A stretch of DNA of 64,000 nt from assembly GCA_001493195.1 (NCBI GenBank), contig FAXN01000039.1, positions 1 to 64,000 of the forward strand, given 5' to 3'. This stretch comes from Sulfurovum sp. enrichment culture clone C5 (lineage in GTDB: Bacteria > Campylobacterota > Campylobacteria > Campylobacterales > Sulfurovaceae). Position numbers and translations under genes: made by a program. The stretch's first letter is position 1. The number at the start of each line of letters is the position of its first letter. The notes under the pieces are model-generated. The model saw only the letters and a program-made list of their open reading frames with translations. It was not told where the DNA came from and did no database searches. Positions 38,129 to 49,341 of this stretch are shown here, piece by piece.

Positions 38129-39523
38129 ATGAATATCACAACAATAAAACTAGAAAATATTGATATAGAATTAATTTTGACAAATGCGAATGATTTAGAA
38201 AAAACTTTTGATTTTGAGTTGCTAAAAAAATTATCATTTAAAGCAGAACAAGATGATCTTTGCTTTTTACCTGAAAGTAATAAGCTTTATGTAGGTTATA
38301 GTGATGACATATCAAGCTCTATAGCTACTTCTTTTCGCTTTGTAAGCACCAAAGAGTACATAAACAACATCAAATTAACAACATCGCTAGATGACCAAGA
38401 ATCCATATATCAAATAGTAATTGGCGCATTTTTGGGTAATTATAAATTTGATAAATACAAAAGTAAAAAAATAGATATTCACATAAAATCTTTATATATA
38501 TCAACTCCTAGCGAAAAAGATTTTAGTGAAACTATCAAAAAAGCTACGACTATAGCAAATTCGACAAATTTTACTAGAGATATAGTCAATATGACGCCTG
38601 ATGACTGCTATCCAAAAGTTTTAGCCAAAATAGCCACAACATTAGCAAACGAAAACAATTTAGAGTGCAATATACTAAAACAAAAACAGATTGAAAAAGA
38701 AAAAATGAATGCTCTTTTGGCAGTCGCAAGAGCAAGCAGACACGACCCAAGAGTTATACATCTTTCGCACAAACCAAAAAATGCAAAACGTAAAGTTTTG
38801 ATAATTGGAAAAGGACTTACATACGATAGTGGCGGATTGAGCTTGAAACCTTCTGATTTTATGACTACTATGAAATCTGACAAAAGTGGTGCTTGTGCAG
38901 TACTTGGAATTATGAAAAGTGTAAGTGAGTTAAATATAGATATAGAGGTTCATGGGTTTATTGGTGCAGTAGAAAATATGATAGGTGGAGATTCTTTCAA
39001 ACCAGATGATGTACTTGTTGCTAAAAATGGCAAAACTATTGAAGTTAGAAACACTGATGCCGAAGGAAGACTTGTACTTGCCGATGTCCTTGATTTTGCA
39101 CAACAAGAGATAAGCGAATTTGACTATATCATAGACCTTGCAACACTTACAGGGGCTTGTGTAGTTGGTGTAGGAAATTATACAACTGGTATCATGGGAC
39201 ACAATGAGAATCTTAAAAATAAAATGAAAGAATGTGCAAAAAAATCAGGCGAATTTGCGACACCACTGGATTTCAATAGATTCTTGGCAAAAACACTTAA
39301 AAATGAAGTTGCAGATATATGCAATATCTCAAACACAAGATATGGCGGTGCATTAACAGCTGGACTTTTTTTGAGTGAATTTATAAAAGATGAAAATAAA
39401 GATAAATGGTTGCATTTAGATATTGCTGGACCTGCTTATGTCGAACATATTTGGGGAGTTAATCCACACGGCGCAAGTGGTGCTGGCGTGAGGATGGTAG
39501 TAGAGTTTTTAGAAAGTTTATAA
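38129..39523 (+). CDS. pepA: Leucyl aminopeptidase (M17)
   Basis: LIGKGLTYDSGGLSLKPSDFMTTMKSDKSGAC; NTDAEGRLVLADVL. Confidence 0.97.
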   Translation: MNITTIKLENIDIELILTNANDLEKTFDFELLKKLSFKAEQDDLCFLPESNKLYVGYSDDISSSIATSFRFVSTKEYINNIKLTTSLDDQESIYQIVIGAFLGNYKFDKYKSKKIDIHIKSLYISTPSEKDFSETIKKATTIANSTNFTRDIVNMTPDDCYPKVLAKIATTLANENNLECNILKQKQIEKEKMNALLAVARASRHDPRVIHLSHKPKNAKRKVLIIGKGLTYDSGGLSLKPSDFMTTMKSDKSGACAVLGIMKSVSELNIDIEVHGFIGAVENMIGGDSFKPDDVLVAKNGKTIEVRNTDAEGRLVLADVLDFAQQEISEFDYIIDLATLTGACVVGVGNYTTGIMGHNENLKNKMKECAKKSGEFATPLDFNRFLAKTLKNEVADICNISNTRYGGALTAGLFLSEFIKDENKDKWLHLDIAGPAYVEHIWGVNPHGASGAGVRMVVEFLESL

Positions 39524-39527
39524 AAAC

Positions 39528-39547
39528 GTCATCCCAAACGGGGTGAC
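39528..39547. terminator. Short hairpin between convergent pepA and antiporter gene
   Basis: GTCATCCC-AAAC-GGGGTGAC stem with one G-T wobble. Confidence 0.55.
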
Positions 39548-41160
39548 TAAATTTGGCAAGTTAAAGCTTTTTGAACAAGTAAATTAGAAATTATTTCTCT
39601 ATCATTTATAACATGTTTTATATTTAAATCTTCGAGTATTTTTTCTTCATTTTCATTATTTACAACCACAACAATATTTGTATCTTTAGATATAGAGACG
39701 ACATTTTCGCAAATAAGCCTTTTTTGCTTTTCATTTGCTATGGATACGATAACCCCATTTGAACCTTTAACATTAAAATGCTCTAATACACTTTTTTGTG
39801 CTGCATTTGCAAAAAATATATCTTTTTCCCCATTTAGTATTGCTTTATCAACCAAAGCTATATCATGTTCCAAGATTATATACTTGATACCTAGTTCTTT
39901 TAAACTTTTTGAAACATGTTGCCCTATAGGCCCATATCCGCATATAACCATATGATTACTAAAACCATCATCTCTAAATGCTCTTTGTCTGAGAATAGTA
40001 GGTTCTGGCATAAGAAAATCTACAATATTCTTAATATTGTTGAGCATAAATGGAGATAAAATCATGGATAGTATGACAGAAATTACCAAAATTTGATTTT
40101 CGACTCCGCTAATAATTTTATTTGAATATGCCAAGGTAAATATTACAAGTGCAAACTCTCCAACCTGACTAAGGGCTATTGTGGTTTTGAAAACTGTTCT
40201 TTTTTGAGAAAAAGGATAAAGTGTTGCGAATATTATTATTGCCTTTATGCTTATAATTATCATTGTAATAGCTACAATTTCAAACAAATAATCAATTATC
40301 CAATGCCAATCTATCTGCATCCCAATAGTTATAAAAAATAGCCCCAACAACAAATCCCTAAATGGAACAAGGTCTGATTCAATTCTAAATCTATATTTTG
40401 TTTCTGCAAGCATCATCCCTGCCAAAAAAGCACCTAGTGAATATGAAAAACCTAGCTGTTCTGCAATAAAAGATGTTAGTGTAACTAAAAATAAAACTGA
40501 TATTAAAAAAATCTCTTCGGATTTTGTCGCAGCTATGAGTTTAAAATATCTCTCTATTATATATTTACCTAGGAATAAAAATGTAATGATGATGATGATA
40601 GAATTTATCAATAGATTAATTAAAACTTGATCTAGCGACTGGTTATTGGATGCAAAAACGGAAACCATGATAAGTATTGGAATTACAGCCAAATCTTGAA
40701 ATATCAATACTCCAAGTACGATTTTTCCATATCCAGAGTGAAGTTCATTTTTTTCATTTAAAATTTTAAGTACTATGGCTGTTGATGATAAAGACAAAGC
40801 AAAACCTATCGTCATAGAAGCGTGCAAAGAGATATCAAATATATATAAACATATAAGTGTAAAAATAAATCCTGTTAAAATAACTTGCAAAAAACCAAAA
40901 ACAAAAACTTCTTTTTTTGTTTTTTTCAAGTACTTAAAAGAAAATTCTAAACCTATTGTAAACATCAAAAAAACAATCCCAAATTCTGATATTTGCGTCA
41001 AAAATCCTCTTGATTCTTGGTCAAAGTGGTAAAAAGAAGCTATTATAAACCCTGTTATAATATAACCTATTATTGTTGGTATTTTAAATTTTTTTAGAAA
41101 TATATTTATAAAAATAGATATTGCTAAAACAACTATAAATAATAATAAATTATTGTGCAT
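39547..41160 (-). CDS. KefB/CPA2-type cation:proton antiporter with TrkA-N domain
   Basis: Start at ATG 41160 (MHNNLLLFIVVLAIS); multi-TM Na+/H+ exchanger domain; VICGYGPIGQHVSKSLKELG RCK domain. Confidence 0.93.
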   Translation of the reverse strand: MHNNLLLFIVVLAISIFINIFLKKFKIPTIIGYIITGFIIASFYHFDQESRGFLTQISEFGIVFLMFTIGLEFSFKYLKKTKKEVFVFGFLQVILTGFIFTLICLYIFDISLHASMTIGFALSLSSTAIVLKILNEKNELHSGYGKIVLGVLIFQDLAVIPILIMVSVFASNNQSLDQVLINLLINSIIIIITFLFLGKYIIERYFKLIAATKSEEIFLISVLFLVTLTSFIAEQLGFSYSLGAFLAGMMLAETKYRFRIESDLVPFRDLLLGLFFITIGMQIDWHWIIDYLFEIVAITMIIISIKAIIIFATLYPFSQKRTVFKTTIALSQVGEFALVIFTLAYSNKIISGVENQILVISVILSMILSPFMLNNIKNIVDFLMPEPTILRQRAFRDDGFSNHMVICGYGPIGQHVSKSLKELGIKYIILEHDIALVDKAILNGEKDIFFANAAQKSVLEHFNVKGSNGVIVSIANEKQKRLICENVVSISKDTNIVVVVNNENEEKILEDLNIKHVINDREIISNLLVQKALTCQI

Positions 41161-41170
41161 ATAACCCTCT

Positions 41171-41746
41171 TTATTCTTGTGCATCCGCCAATGTAAGAGC
41201 AAAAAGGACATTAATGCCACTTTTTTCTAAAACATTTTTTGCTTCTTGTAGCGTAGTTCCTGTTGTAATTATATCATCTATCAAAATGACATCAACATTT
41301 ACTTTGCCATTATAGGTAAAATTTCTTGGATTTTCCAAACGAAACTGCAAAGTCTTACCAGAATATTTAATGTTATTAGACGACAGGAGAGAAGCTTGAA
41401 GCACTTTTGAATATTTTGTCTTCATGGAGTTTGTCAAAATTGCTACATGGGAATATCCATTTTTTACTTTTTCATCTATGCCGACTATGTGTATTTTTCT
41501 TTTGTCGTTTGAGATAAATTCATTTATAAAAGGTTTAAAAGTTATTTTAGATATTGCAGAAAAAACTCTATAACCCAAACTCGTGTGTTTGGTTAATAGC
41601 ATGGTTTCTATAGTGGAGTATTTATAAAAACTATAAACATCAAGCGTACCTACAACTCTTTTTGTAATATTTGGTTTTAAAAGAGAGGTTTGACACTCTT
41701 TACAAAATGTTCTAAATGATAATTTTTGACAACTTAGACATCGCAT
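41171..41746 (-). CDS. ComF-family phosphoribosyltransferase-like protein
   Basis: N-terminal CLSCQKLSFRTFCKECQ; PRTase motif VDVILIDDIITTGTTLQEA. Confidence 0.92.
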   Translation of the reverse strand: MRCLSCQKLSFRTFCKECQTSLLKPNITKRVVGTLDVYSFYKYSTIETMLLTKHTSLGYRVFSAISKITFKPFINEFISNDKRKIHIVGIDEKVKNGYSHVAILTNSMKTKYSKVLQASLLSSNNIKYSGKTLQFRLENPRNFTYNGKVNVDVILIDDIITTGTTLQEAKNVLEKSGINVLFALTLADAQE

Positions 41747-41753
41747 CTTTTTC

Positions 41754-42200
41754 TCACAAATAATGTCTTATCACTATAGCATAATGCAATATCCAAAGAT
41801 TAATAACAAATATAAGTAAAGATGAGCCACGAGAAATGATATTTTGCCAAAATGTTCTTTGAGTATCATTTGTTTTATATGCAACTATGAAGTGTACGAT
41901 AGTCAAAATGATAAGAATTCCAACTAAAATAAGTTTTTTTTGCAAAGTTAATACCACTTCACTCTCGTTGCCATCAATCAAAAGTGACAATAACCCATTT
42001 TGAGATACCATCAATATCCCTGTAATTATCAAAAGTAAAAGCGAAATTACCTGATAATATCCAAAAAGTGGAGCTATTCTCGGATATACTTCTCTTTGTG
42101 CTGTTTTATCTCTCATAAATATGCCCAAAACGAACATAAATACAGCTCCACCTATCCATGCAATGGCCGAAATGAGATGAAGATGTATCGACCAACCCAT
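41754..42200 (-). CDS. CopD-like membrane protein
   Basis: IHLHLISAIAWIGGAVFMFVLG plus further TM segments. Confidence 0.7.
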   Translation of the reverse strand: MGWSIHLHLISAIAWIGGAVFMFVLGIFMRDKTAQREVYPRIAPLFGYYQVISLLLLIITGILMVSQNGLLSLLIDGNESEVVLTLQKKLILVGILIILTIVHFIVAYKTNDTQRTFWQNIISRGSSLLIFVINLWILHYAIVIRHYL

Positions 42201-42206
42201 TTTTTT

Positions 42207-44015
42207 CTAGCTATCCAATTTCAATACTGCCATAAATGCCTCTTGAGGCACATCGACTTTACCTATTGACTTCATTCTTTTTTTACCAGCTTTTTGCTTT
42301 TCCAAAAGCTTTCTTTTTCTAGTAATGTCTCCGCCATAACATTTTGCAGTTACATTTTTACCAACTGACTTCACATTACTTCTAGCAATTACAGTATTTC
42401 CTACGCTAGCTTGAATAGCAACTTCAAAAAGTTGTCTTGGGATAAGCTCTTTTAGTTGATTTACAAAAGCAAGCCCTCTGGTTCTTGCTTTTTCATCTGG
42501 AACAATGATAGATAATGCATCAACTATATCTCCAGCTACTCTAATATCTAGTTTTACAAGTTTTCCAGGTCTGAACCCTATCGGCTCATAATCAAAGCTT
42601 GCATAGCCCTTTGTAGTGCTTTTTAGCTTATCGTAAAAATCCATAACTATTTCATTCATAGGAATATCATATTCAAGCAAAACTCTAGTTTCATTTAAAT
42701 AATCCATTTTTATTTGGATACCGCGACGATCACTCAATAATTTTATCAAGTTGCCTACAAACTCTTGAGGTGTAAGAATCGTCGCTTTTACGTATGGTTC
42801 AAAAATAGTATCTATTTTTTGAGGCTCTGGCAATTCGCTTGGATTTTGAATCTCAATCTTTTCTCCATTTGTTTTTAAAATTTCATAAACAACTGTTGGA
42901 GCGGTAGCAATCAAATCAAGATCAAATTCGCGTTCTAATCTCTCTTTTACAACCTCCATATGAAGCATTCCCAAAAATCCAGTCCTAAAACCACTTCCTA
43001 ATGCCATAGAACTTTCAGGTTCAAAACTCAAAGAACTATCATTTAATTTAAGTCTATTAAGTGCATCTCTAAGGTCTTCAAATTTATCTGTTTCGATTGG
43101 ATAAATTCCTGCAAATACAAAAGGTTTGGCAGGAGAAAAGCCTTCTATCGCCTTGGCAGTAGGATTTTTGGCATCTGTTATAGTATCTCCGACCATAAGG
43201 GCATCTACATTTTTTAGTCCCATCACAACTATGCCAACTTCACCGGTTTTTATCTCATTTGTTTTCGTAGGTGCTATTGGATGTGGATACATAAGATCTA
43301 ATATCTGATGTTCTCTTTTTGTATTTATGACTTTTGCCAATTGACCTTTTTTTAGACTCCCCTCAAAAACCCTAACAAGTGCCAAAGCACCGAGATAATT
43401 ATCAAACCAACTATCATATATCAAAGCTTTAGCAGGAGCATTCTCATCACCATTTGGCGCTGGTATCTTTTCAACAATTGTATCTATAAGCTCTTTTACA
43501 CCCTGTCCAGTCTTGGCTGAAACCAAACAATGCTCAGTGGCATCGATGCCAATCGCATGTTCAAGTTCAGCTAGTACCCTATCGGGATCTGCAGCAGGAA
43601 GGTCTATTTTATTGACAACTGGAAGCAATTCAAGATTATTTTCAATTGCTATGTATACATTTGCTATCGTTTGTGCTTCAACGCCTTGTGCTGCATCAAC
43701 GATAAGCAATGCCCCTTCACTTGAAGCCAAAGATCTACTTACTTCATAAGAAAAGTCAACATGCCCTGGAGTGTCTATGAGATTTAATATATAAGGCACC
43801 CCATCTTTGACATAATCAAGTCTAACACTTTGAGCTTTGATGGTTATGCCACGCTCTTTTTCTATATCCATAGTATCCATGACTTGAGCAGACATTTCTC
43901 GCTCGCTTATAGCTCCACACTCTTGGATTATTCTATCAGCCAAAGTTGATTTTCCATGGTCAATATGAGCTATTATTGAAAAATTTCTTATATTACTCTG
44001 TGGCACATTGGCCAT
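42207..44015 (-). CDS. lepA: Elongation factor 4
   Basis: [40 protein letters not shown]-terminal [22 protein letters not shown]. Confidence 0.98.
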   Translation of the reverse strand: MANVPQSNIRNFSIIAHIDHGKSTLADRIIQECGAISEREMSAQVMDTMDIEKERGITIKAQSVRLDYVKDGVPYILNLIDTPGHVDFSYEVSRSLASSEGALLIVDAAQGVEAQTIANVYIAIENNLELLPVVNKIDLPAADPDRVLAELEHAIGIDATEHCLVSAKTGQGVKELIDTIVEKIPAPNGDENAPAKALIYDSWFDNYLGALALVRVFEGSLKKGQLAKVINTKREHQILDLMYPHPIAPTKTNEIKTGEVGIVVMGLKNVDALMVGDTITDAKNPTAKAIEGFSPAKPFVFAGIYPIETDKFEDLRDALNRLKLNDSSLSFEPESSMALGSGFRTGFLGMLHMEVVKERLEREFDLDLIATAPTVVYEILKTNGEKIEIQNPSELPEPQKIDTIFEPYVKATILTPQEFVGNLIKLLSDRRGIQIKMDYLNETRVLLEYDIPMNEIVMDFYDKLKSTTKGYASFDYEPIGFRPGKLVKLDIRVAGDIVDALSIIVPDEKARTRGLAFVNQLKELIPRQLFEVAIQASVGNTVIARSNVKSVGKNVTAKCYGGDITRKRKLLEKQKAGKKRMKSIGKVDVPQEAFMAVLKLDS

Positions 44016-44077
44016 ATATCTTTCCTTTTAAAAACTATTTTTAAAATACTCTAATAAATCTTTACTATTTGTAAATT

Positions 44078-45001
44078 CTACTTTCCATCAAAAAGAGAAT
44101 TTACACTCTCATTGTTGTAAACTCTTCTTATTACTTCGCCCAGCATCGGTGCAGTAGAAAGCATTTTTATTTTATTTGAAGTATGTTGCATAGGTATTGT
44201 ATTTGTAACTATTAATTCATCCAATGAGCCATTTTCTATTCTATCAAATGCAGGACCAGAAAGCACTGGATGTGTGCAACATGCCATAACGCTAGTAGCG
44301 CCTAATTTTTTCAAGGCTTCAGCTGCTTTTACCATAGTTCCAGCAGTATCTATCATATCATCAATAAGTATGACATCCTTGCCATTTACATCGCCTATGA
44401 CATTCATCACTTCTGATTCGTTTGCTTTTTCTCTTCTTTTGTCAACTATAACCATATCAAGACCTAGTTTTTTAGCAAAATATCTAGCTCTTGCAACTCC
44501 TCCAATATCTGGACTTGCAATAATTGGGTTTTTAAATTTTTTAGATTTTATATAATCTACAAAAAGAATAGCACCATACAGATTATCAACAGGTATGTCA
44601 AAAAATCCTTGTATTTGAGAAGCATGAAGATCTACCGTAACTACTCTTGTAATACCTGCTGTTTCCATAAGGTTTGCAACAAGTTTTGCAGAAATTGGAA
44701 CTCTTGGGGCTGCTTTTCTATCTTGTCTAGCATATCCATAATAAGGAACTACGGCTGTAATTGATTTGGCAGATGAACGCTTCAAAGCATCAGTCATAAT
44801 CAAAAGCTCCATTAGATTATCATTGGCAGGAGCACAAGTTGGTTGTATTATAAAAACATCTTTTCCTCTTACGCTTTGTGCAATTTGTACATTTATTTCT
44901 CCATCAGAAAAACGATTTATAGTTGCATCAGAAAGTGGCATTTCTAAATATTTGGCTATCTCGCTTGAAAGCTCTTCATTCGCAGTACCAGAAAAAATCA
45001 T
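44078..45001 (-). CDS. prs: Ribose-phosphate pyrophosphokinase
   Basis: Start at ATG 45001; DVFIIQPTCAPANDNLMELLIM; YYGYARQDRK; VILIDDMIDTAGT. Confidence 0.97.
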   Translation of the reverse strand: MIFSGTANEELSSEIAKYLEMPLSDATINRFSDGEINVQIAQSVRGKDVFIIQPTCAPANDNLMELLIMTDALKRSSAKSITAVVPYYGYARQDRKAAPRVPISAKLVANLMETAGITRVVTVDLHASQIQGFFDIPVDNLYGAILFVDYIKSKKFKNPIIASPDIGGVARARYFAKKLGLDMVIVDKRREKANESEVMNVIGDVNGKDVILIDDMIDTAGTMVKAAEALKKLGATSVMACCTHPVLSGPAFDRIENGSLDELIVTNTIPMQHTSNKIKMLSTAPMLGEVIRRVYNNESVNSLFDGK

Positions 45002-45087
45002 ATATCCACCCATTAGGCAAATCTCCATCTTAATAATATATTTAATATATTATATCCAAAGATTGATAAACATATGATTTTGAACCG

Positions 45088-46110
45088 CTAGACTATTATG
45101 CCGCCGCCAAGTAATTTTTCATCATCATAAAGTGCTGCAACTTGTCCACGTGCCACTCCAAAAACACTCTCTTTAAACACTATTGTAGCATTATCGCCTT
45201 TCATAGATACGATTGCTGGCGTTGCTTTTGTTCTATATCTGACTTTTACATTACATTCAAAACTATCTTCAACACTTTCAAGAAGAGAAATATTTTTTAT
45301 TTTTATTTCTGTTATTTCTAGCTCTTCTTTTTTACCTACGACTATTTGATTTGATTCGGGTTTTATATCTAAAACAAAATGAGGGTCATGAGCTCCATTG
45401 ACAAAAAAACCTCTTCTTTTGCCTATGGTATAGTGCATATATCCTTTATGTGTTCCTACGACTTTGCCGCTAGAATCTATCGTTTCGCCTTCCATGTCAA
45501 CATTCATATGTTTGTCTAAAACTTCTAGATATGTATTTTCAACGAAACATATCTCTAAGCTTTCGTTTGAACTGGAAATGCGAGATAAAAAATCATAGTT
45601 TTTTGCATACTCTTTTACATCTTCTTTAATCCACTCTCCAAGTGGAAAAAGAATTTTTGGCAAAACAGCCTTATCGATTTGTGCCAAAAAATAACTCTGA
45701 TCTTTGCTCTTGTCAACACCTTCAAATATAGACGTGCCATCACATTTTACATAATGACCAGTTGCTATCATATCAGCTCCTATGCTTTTTGCAAATTCAA
45801 ACATTTTTCCAAATTTGATATTTCTATTGCACATGATGCATGGATTTGGGGTAAGTCCATCTTTATAAGAAGATACAAAATAATCATAAACCTCTGTTTT
45901 AAATTCTTTACTCAAATCCAAAAAGTGTGCTTTTATACCTATATTTGAAGCTACTTGCTCTACTTTTGAAAAATTTTCTTCATGATAATTTAGTTTGTCG
46001 TGGAGCCTCATATATACGCCCTCGACTTCATATCCAGCTTTTTGCAATAAAATAGCAACTACACTTGAGTCGATTCCACCACTCATGCCTACTAAAACTT
46101 TTTTTTTCAT
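45088..46110 (-). CDS. mnmA: tRNA-specific 2-thiouridylase
   Basis: [58 protein letters not shown]. Confidence 0.97.
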   Translation of the reverse strand: MKKKVLVGMSGGIDSSVVAILLQKAGYEVEGVYMRLHDKLNYHEENFSKVEQVASNIGIKAHFLDLSKEFKTEVYDYFVSSYKDGLTPNPCIMCNRNIKFGKMFEFAKSIGADMIATGHYVKCDGTSIFEGVDKSKDQSYFLAQIDKAVLPKILFPLGEWIKEDVKEYAKNYDFLSRISSSNESLEICFVENTYLEVLDKHMNVDMEGETIDSSGKVVGTHKGYMHYTIGKRRGFFVNGAHDPHFVLDIKPESNQIVVGKKEELEITEIKIKNISLLESVEDSFECNVKVRYRTKATPAIVSMKGDNATIVFKESVFGVARGQVAALYDDEKLLGGGIIV

Positions 46111-46112
46111 TC

Positions 46113-47282
46113 TTAGCTTTTACACTCTATACTTTGCCACTCTTTCATAAGTCTATCTCTTAAATACTCGCTAGATGCTGGGATGAGATTATTATTTAAA
46201 TCTTGTCCAACTGAAAAATAATACATTGGTGTATTGCAAGTTTTTATAAAATCGACAAGCTCTGTGATACTAAAAGTTTCATCAAACTTAGTAATAATCA
46301 AATAATCCAACCCCAAGAAAGAGAAATTTTCATACATTCTTTTCATATCTTCTTTTTTTAGAGTTGCAGGTAAAACCAAAGCTATACTTATCTTGCTTTT
46401 TGATGCACTATTTATAAATGATGCTGTTTCTAAAAGTTTTTTTATATCAAATGGAGATATCCCACCAGTATCAACAAAAATCAAATCTTTATTACGATAT
46501 TCATGAAGCTGCCAAATAAACTCATTTTCTTCATTTAAATCAGCGTAATCAACACTAAATAAGCTAGCATATCCTTTTAATTGTTCACTTGCCGCCAATC
46601 TATTTTGATCCAAATTTATAAAAGCAATATCATAATCTTGAACATTATTGTTAAAATTTGATGCTATTTTCGCTATAGAAGTAGTCTTTCCAACACCAGT
46701 TGGTCCAACCATCATTAGTATATTTGGCTCTTTATCGGCATTATTTACAAAAGTAAAATTTGACTCCAACTCATCTAACACAAAATTTAAAATAAGATTT
46801 TTATCTTCTGTGATATCGCTCATTATCAAACTATCAAGTGTATTTTTAAGCCATATCTCATCAATGCCTATTTTTACCAATCCTTTTTGTATTGTTTCGA
46901 TGCAAGGTTCTTTTGTTTCATTCAAAACAGATGTTATATCTTCTAGTGCTTTTATCTCTTGTGCAAGTTCTTCTTCCATGGCATTAACATTTGAATTACT
47001 CTCCATGTCTGCTAATTCTTTTTCAATCTCTTTTATAGTGTCTAAAAAATCATCTGGATATTCATCTCTAGGATGAATCTCTATACTGTCAAGCTCCAAA
47101 GCATCACTTTCTTCCAAAATATTGTCTATTTCCAAAATGGGGATAAAAGATACTGAATATCTGATCCTATCTCCATCAATTAGTTGTTTTGTTGATTGAT
47201 AATTAACACCATTTGGATATTTAGAATGTATTTGTTTGTATATTTCTATTATTTCATTGCCTAAAAAAGTTTCAGCATTCAT
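46113..47282 (-). CDS. flhF: SRP-type GTPase FlhF
   Basis: [50 protein letters not shown]; upstream folK-pepQ-aroQ order. Confidence 0.9.
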   Translation of the reverse strand: MNAETFLGNEIIEIYKQIHSKYPNGVNYQSTKQLIDGDRIRYSVSFIPILEIDNILEESDALELDSIEIHPRDEYPDDFLDTIKEIEKELADMESNSNVNAMEEELAQEIKALEDITSVLNETKEPCIETIQKGLVKIGIDEIWLKNTLDSLIMSDITEDKNLILNFVLDELESNFTFVNNADKEPNILMMVGPTGVGKTTSIAKIASNFNNNVQDYDIAFINLDQNRLAASEQLKGYASLFSVDYADLNEENEFIWQLHEYRNKDLIFVDTGGISPFDIKKLLETASFINSASKSKISIALVLPATLKKEDMKRMYENFSFLGLDYLIITKFDETFSITELVDFIKTCNTPMYYFSVGQDLNNNLIPASSEYLRDRLMKEWQSIECKS

Positions 47283-47771
47283 TCAAAGCCCTTTCATCCA
47301 CGATAGTGGTAGTAAAACAGAATCCCTCGCACTCCAAAAAGGATGCGGCAATATGAGATTTGATCTATTTAAAATTATTTTGTCATATTTTATCATATCT
47401 ATATCTAAAGTTCTCGGTGCATTTTTAAAACTTCTTTTTCTTCCAAATTTTTTTTCAGTATGAAGTATGAATCCAAGCAACTCTATTGGTGTTAATTTCG
47501 TATCCACAAGAATTAGAGCATTATAAAAAAATGGCTGTTCCATGTATCCAAAAGGCGGATTTTTTAAGATAGGCGATGTTTGGATAATATTTATAAATCC
47601 ACTACGCTTTAAAAACCAATACAAATGCTCGAATCTTTTAGTAACATTTCCGATATTTCCGCCAATACCCAAAAGAACTTTGTGTCTATTGTATTTTTTA
47701 TTTGAAATATAAGGGTAATGTGAAGTTTTTATCTTGTAGTTATTGCTTCCTATATCGGTTATTTTAAACAC
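47283..47771 (-). CDS. folK: HPPK, 6-hydroxymethyl-7,8-dihydropterin pyrophosphokinase
   Basis: LLGIGGNIGNVTKRFEHLYWFL; KKFGRKRSFKNAPRTLDIDMIKYD; LPHPFW. Confidence 0.95.
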   Translation of the reverse strand: MFKITDIGSNNYKIKTSHYPYISNKKYNRHKVLLGIGGNIGNVTKRFEHLYWFLKRSGFINIIQTSPILKNPPFGYMEQPFFYNALILVDTKLTPIELLGFILHTEKKFGRKRSFKNAPRTLDIDMIKYDKIILNRSNLILPHPFWSARDSVLLPLSWMKGL

Positions 47772-48792
47772 CTAAAATCTCCGCCTTACCATTTTTCATA
47801 ACAACAGTATCTTCTATCCTTACTCCAAACTCATTTGGCAAATAAATTCCAGGCTCTATTGTAAAAACCATTCCATCTTCTATAACAGTCTCAGATTTTG
47901 AAGAAATCACAGGAAACTCATGTATATCAAGCCCTACTCCATGCCCAGTAGAATGAACAAAATAATCTCCAAACCCATGGTCATTTATAATATCTCGTGC
48001 TACTTTATCAATCTCACTTGCCTTCATCCCACTTTTGGCTTCTTTTATAGCACTTTCATGGGCTTTGAGAACGATATCATATACTTTTTGTTTCTCTAGA
48101 TTATCAAAATGTTGAAGCAAGGAACAATTAATATTACTGCCGATATTTATCGTTCTTGTTCTATCAGAACAATATCTTTCAAACTTCAATCCGGCATCTA
48201 TTAAAAGTAAGTCATTATTATTTAATTGTGTTTCTGTTGGATTTGCATGTGGTTTAGCTGCATTTGAATTTATGGCAACTATCGGGGAAAAGCTAAGTTC
48301 ATATCTTCCTTGAAAACTTAAATGCTCTTTAGCAAAGTGTGTCAATCTAAATTCATCCAATCCAAGCATATCAGGATATATATTTAGTGAAAATTTATCA
48401 AAAGCTTCACGCCCTAAGCTTGCAGCTTGATTTAAAAGTTCAATCTCTTTTGCAGTTTTTATTATACGTTTTTTTTGAGAAAAGCTTTTATGAAAGGTTA
48501 TGTCAACTTTTAGTCCATGAGATAGTTCATTGAAATCAAACAAACTAAACTCTTGTGGATCTATGATGATTTTTTTTATATTATTTGATATTAGTAATTT
48601 TTTTACAACGCTTATCAAATCTCTGTCTACTATTATTTCAACATTATCTCTGCACCCAAGCCTTGCATCAAGCTCATATCTACCATCTGTTATAAAAAAT
48701 GATTCACTCCCAAGCTGAACAAATATAGCATTATCACAGCTATATCCGCACTCATAATATATAGAGTTTTCATCTTTTAACAGATAGTTCAT
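47764..48792 (-). CDS. M24-family Xaa-Pro peptidase
   Basis: LLIDAGLKFERYCSDRTRTINIG; HSTGHGVGLDIHEFPVIS; GMVFTIEPGIYLPNEFGVRIEDT. Confidence 0.95.
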   Translation of the reverse strand: MNYLLKDENSIYYECGYSCDNAIFVQLGSESFFITDGRYELDARLGCRDNVEIIVDRDLISVVKKLLISNNIKKIIIDPQEFSLFDFNELSHGLKVDITFHKSFSQKKRIIKTAKEIELLNQAASLGREAFDKFSLNIYPDMLGLDEFRLTHFAKEHLSFQGRYELSFSPIVAINSNAAKPHANPTETQLNNNDLLLIDAGLKFERYCSDRTRTINIGSNINCSLLQHFDNLEKQKVYDIVLKAHESAIKEAKSGMKASEIDKVARDIINDHGFGDYFVHSTGHGVGLDIHEFPVISSKSETVIEDGMVFTIEPGIYLPNEFGVRIEDTVVMKNGKAEILGV

Positions 48793-48796
48793 TTAA

Positions 48797-49270
48797 TTAT
48801 TTTTGCGCCTCTGTTCTAGCTTTTTTTATTGCAGCAACTTCATTTAAGATTTGTATCATACCTATCATTGCCAAATGATAACCGTATGGTCCCATTCCCA
48901 AAATTTGACCAGCACATACTGGAGCTATTAAAGACTTATGTCTAAACTCTTCTCTTTGGTGTATATTTGATAAATGAACTTCGATAGCTGGCAAACTAAC
49001 TGCAGCTATTGCATCTCTGATGGCTATAGAAGTATGAGTATAAGCAGCTGGATTGATAACGATACCATCACTATCTCCCAAACACTCTTGAATTTTATCT
49101 ACTATTTCACCTTCTAAATTACTTTGGAAAAACTCAACTTCTATATTGTTTTGTTTTGCGATTTGCTCCATTTGAGCATGAATGTCATCCAATTTTATTG
49201 AACCATAAACACCTTGTTCTCTAATGCCAAGCATATTTAGATTTGGACCTTGGATTACTGTAATTTTCAT
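48797..49270 (-). CDS. aroQ: Type II 3-dehydroquinate dehydratase
   Basis: [65 protein letters not shown]. Confidence 0.98.
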   Translation of the reverse strand: MKITVIQGPNLNMLGIREQGVYGSIKLDDIHAQMEQIAKQNNIEVEFFQSNLEGEIVDKIQECLGDSDGIVINPAAYTHTSIAIRDAIAAVSLPAIEVHLSNIHQREEFRHKSLIAPVCAGQILGMGPYGYHLAMIGMIQILNEVAAIKKARTEAQK

Positions 49271-49341
49271 TTAAAAACCTACCTTCTTATAAATATTTTA
49301 GTATGATTGTATCAAAATAGTTTTAAACCTAATTTTCAAGG

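Noticed and set aside
46648-47076. 142-aa plus-strand ORF inside flhF
   Set aside because: Antisense shadow of a recognisable SRP-type GTPase.
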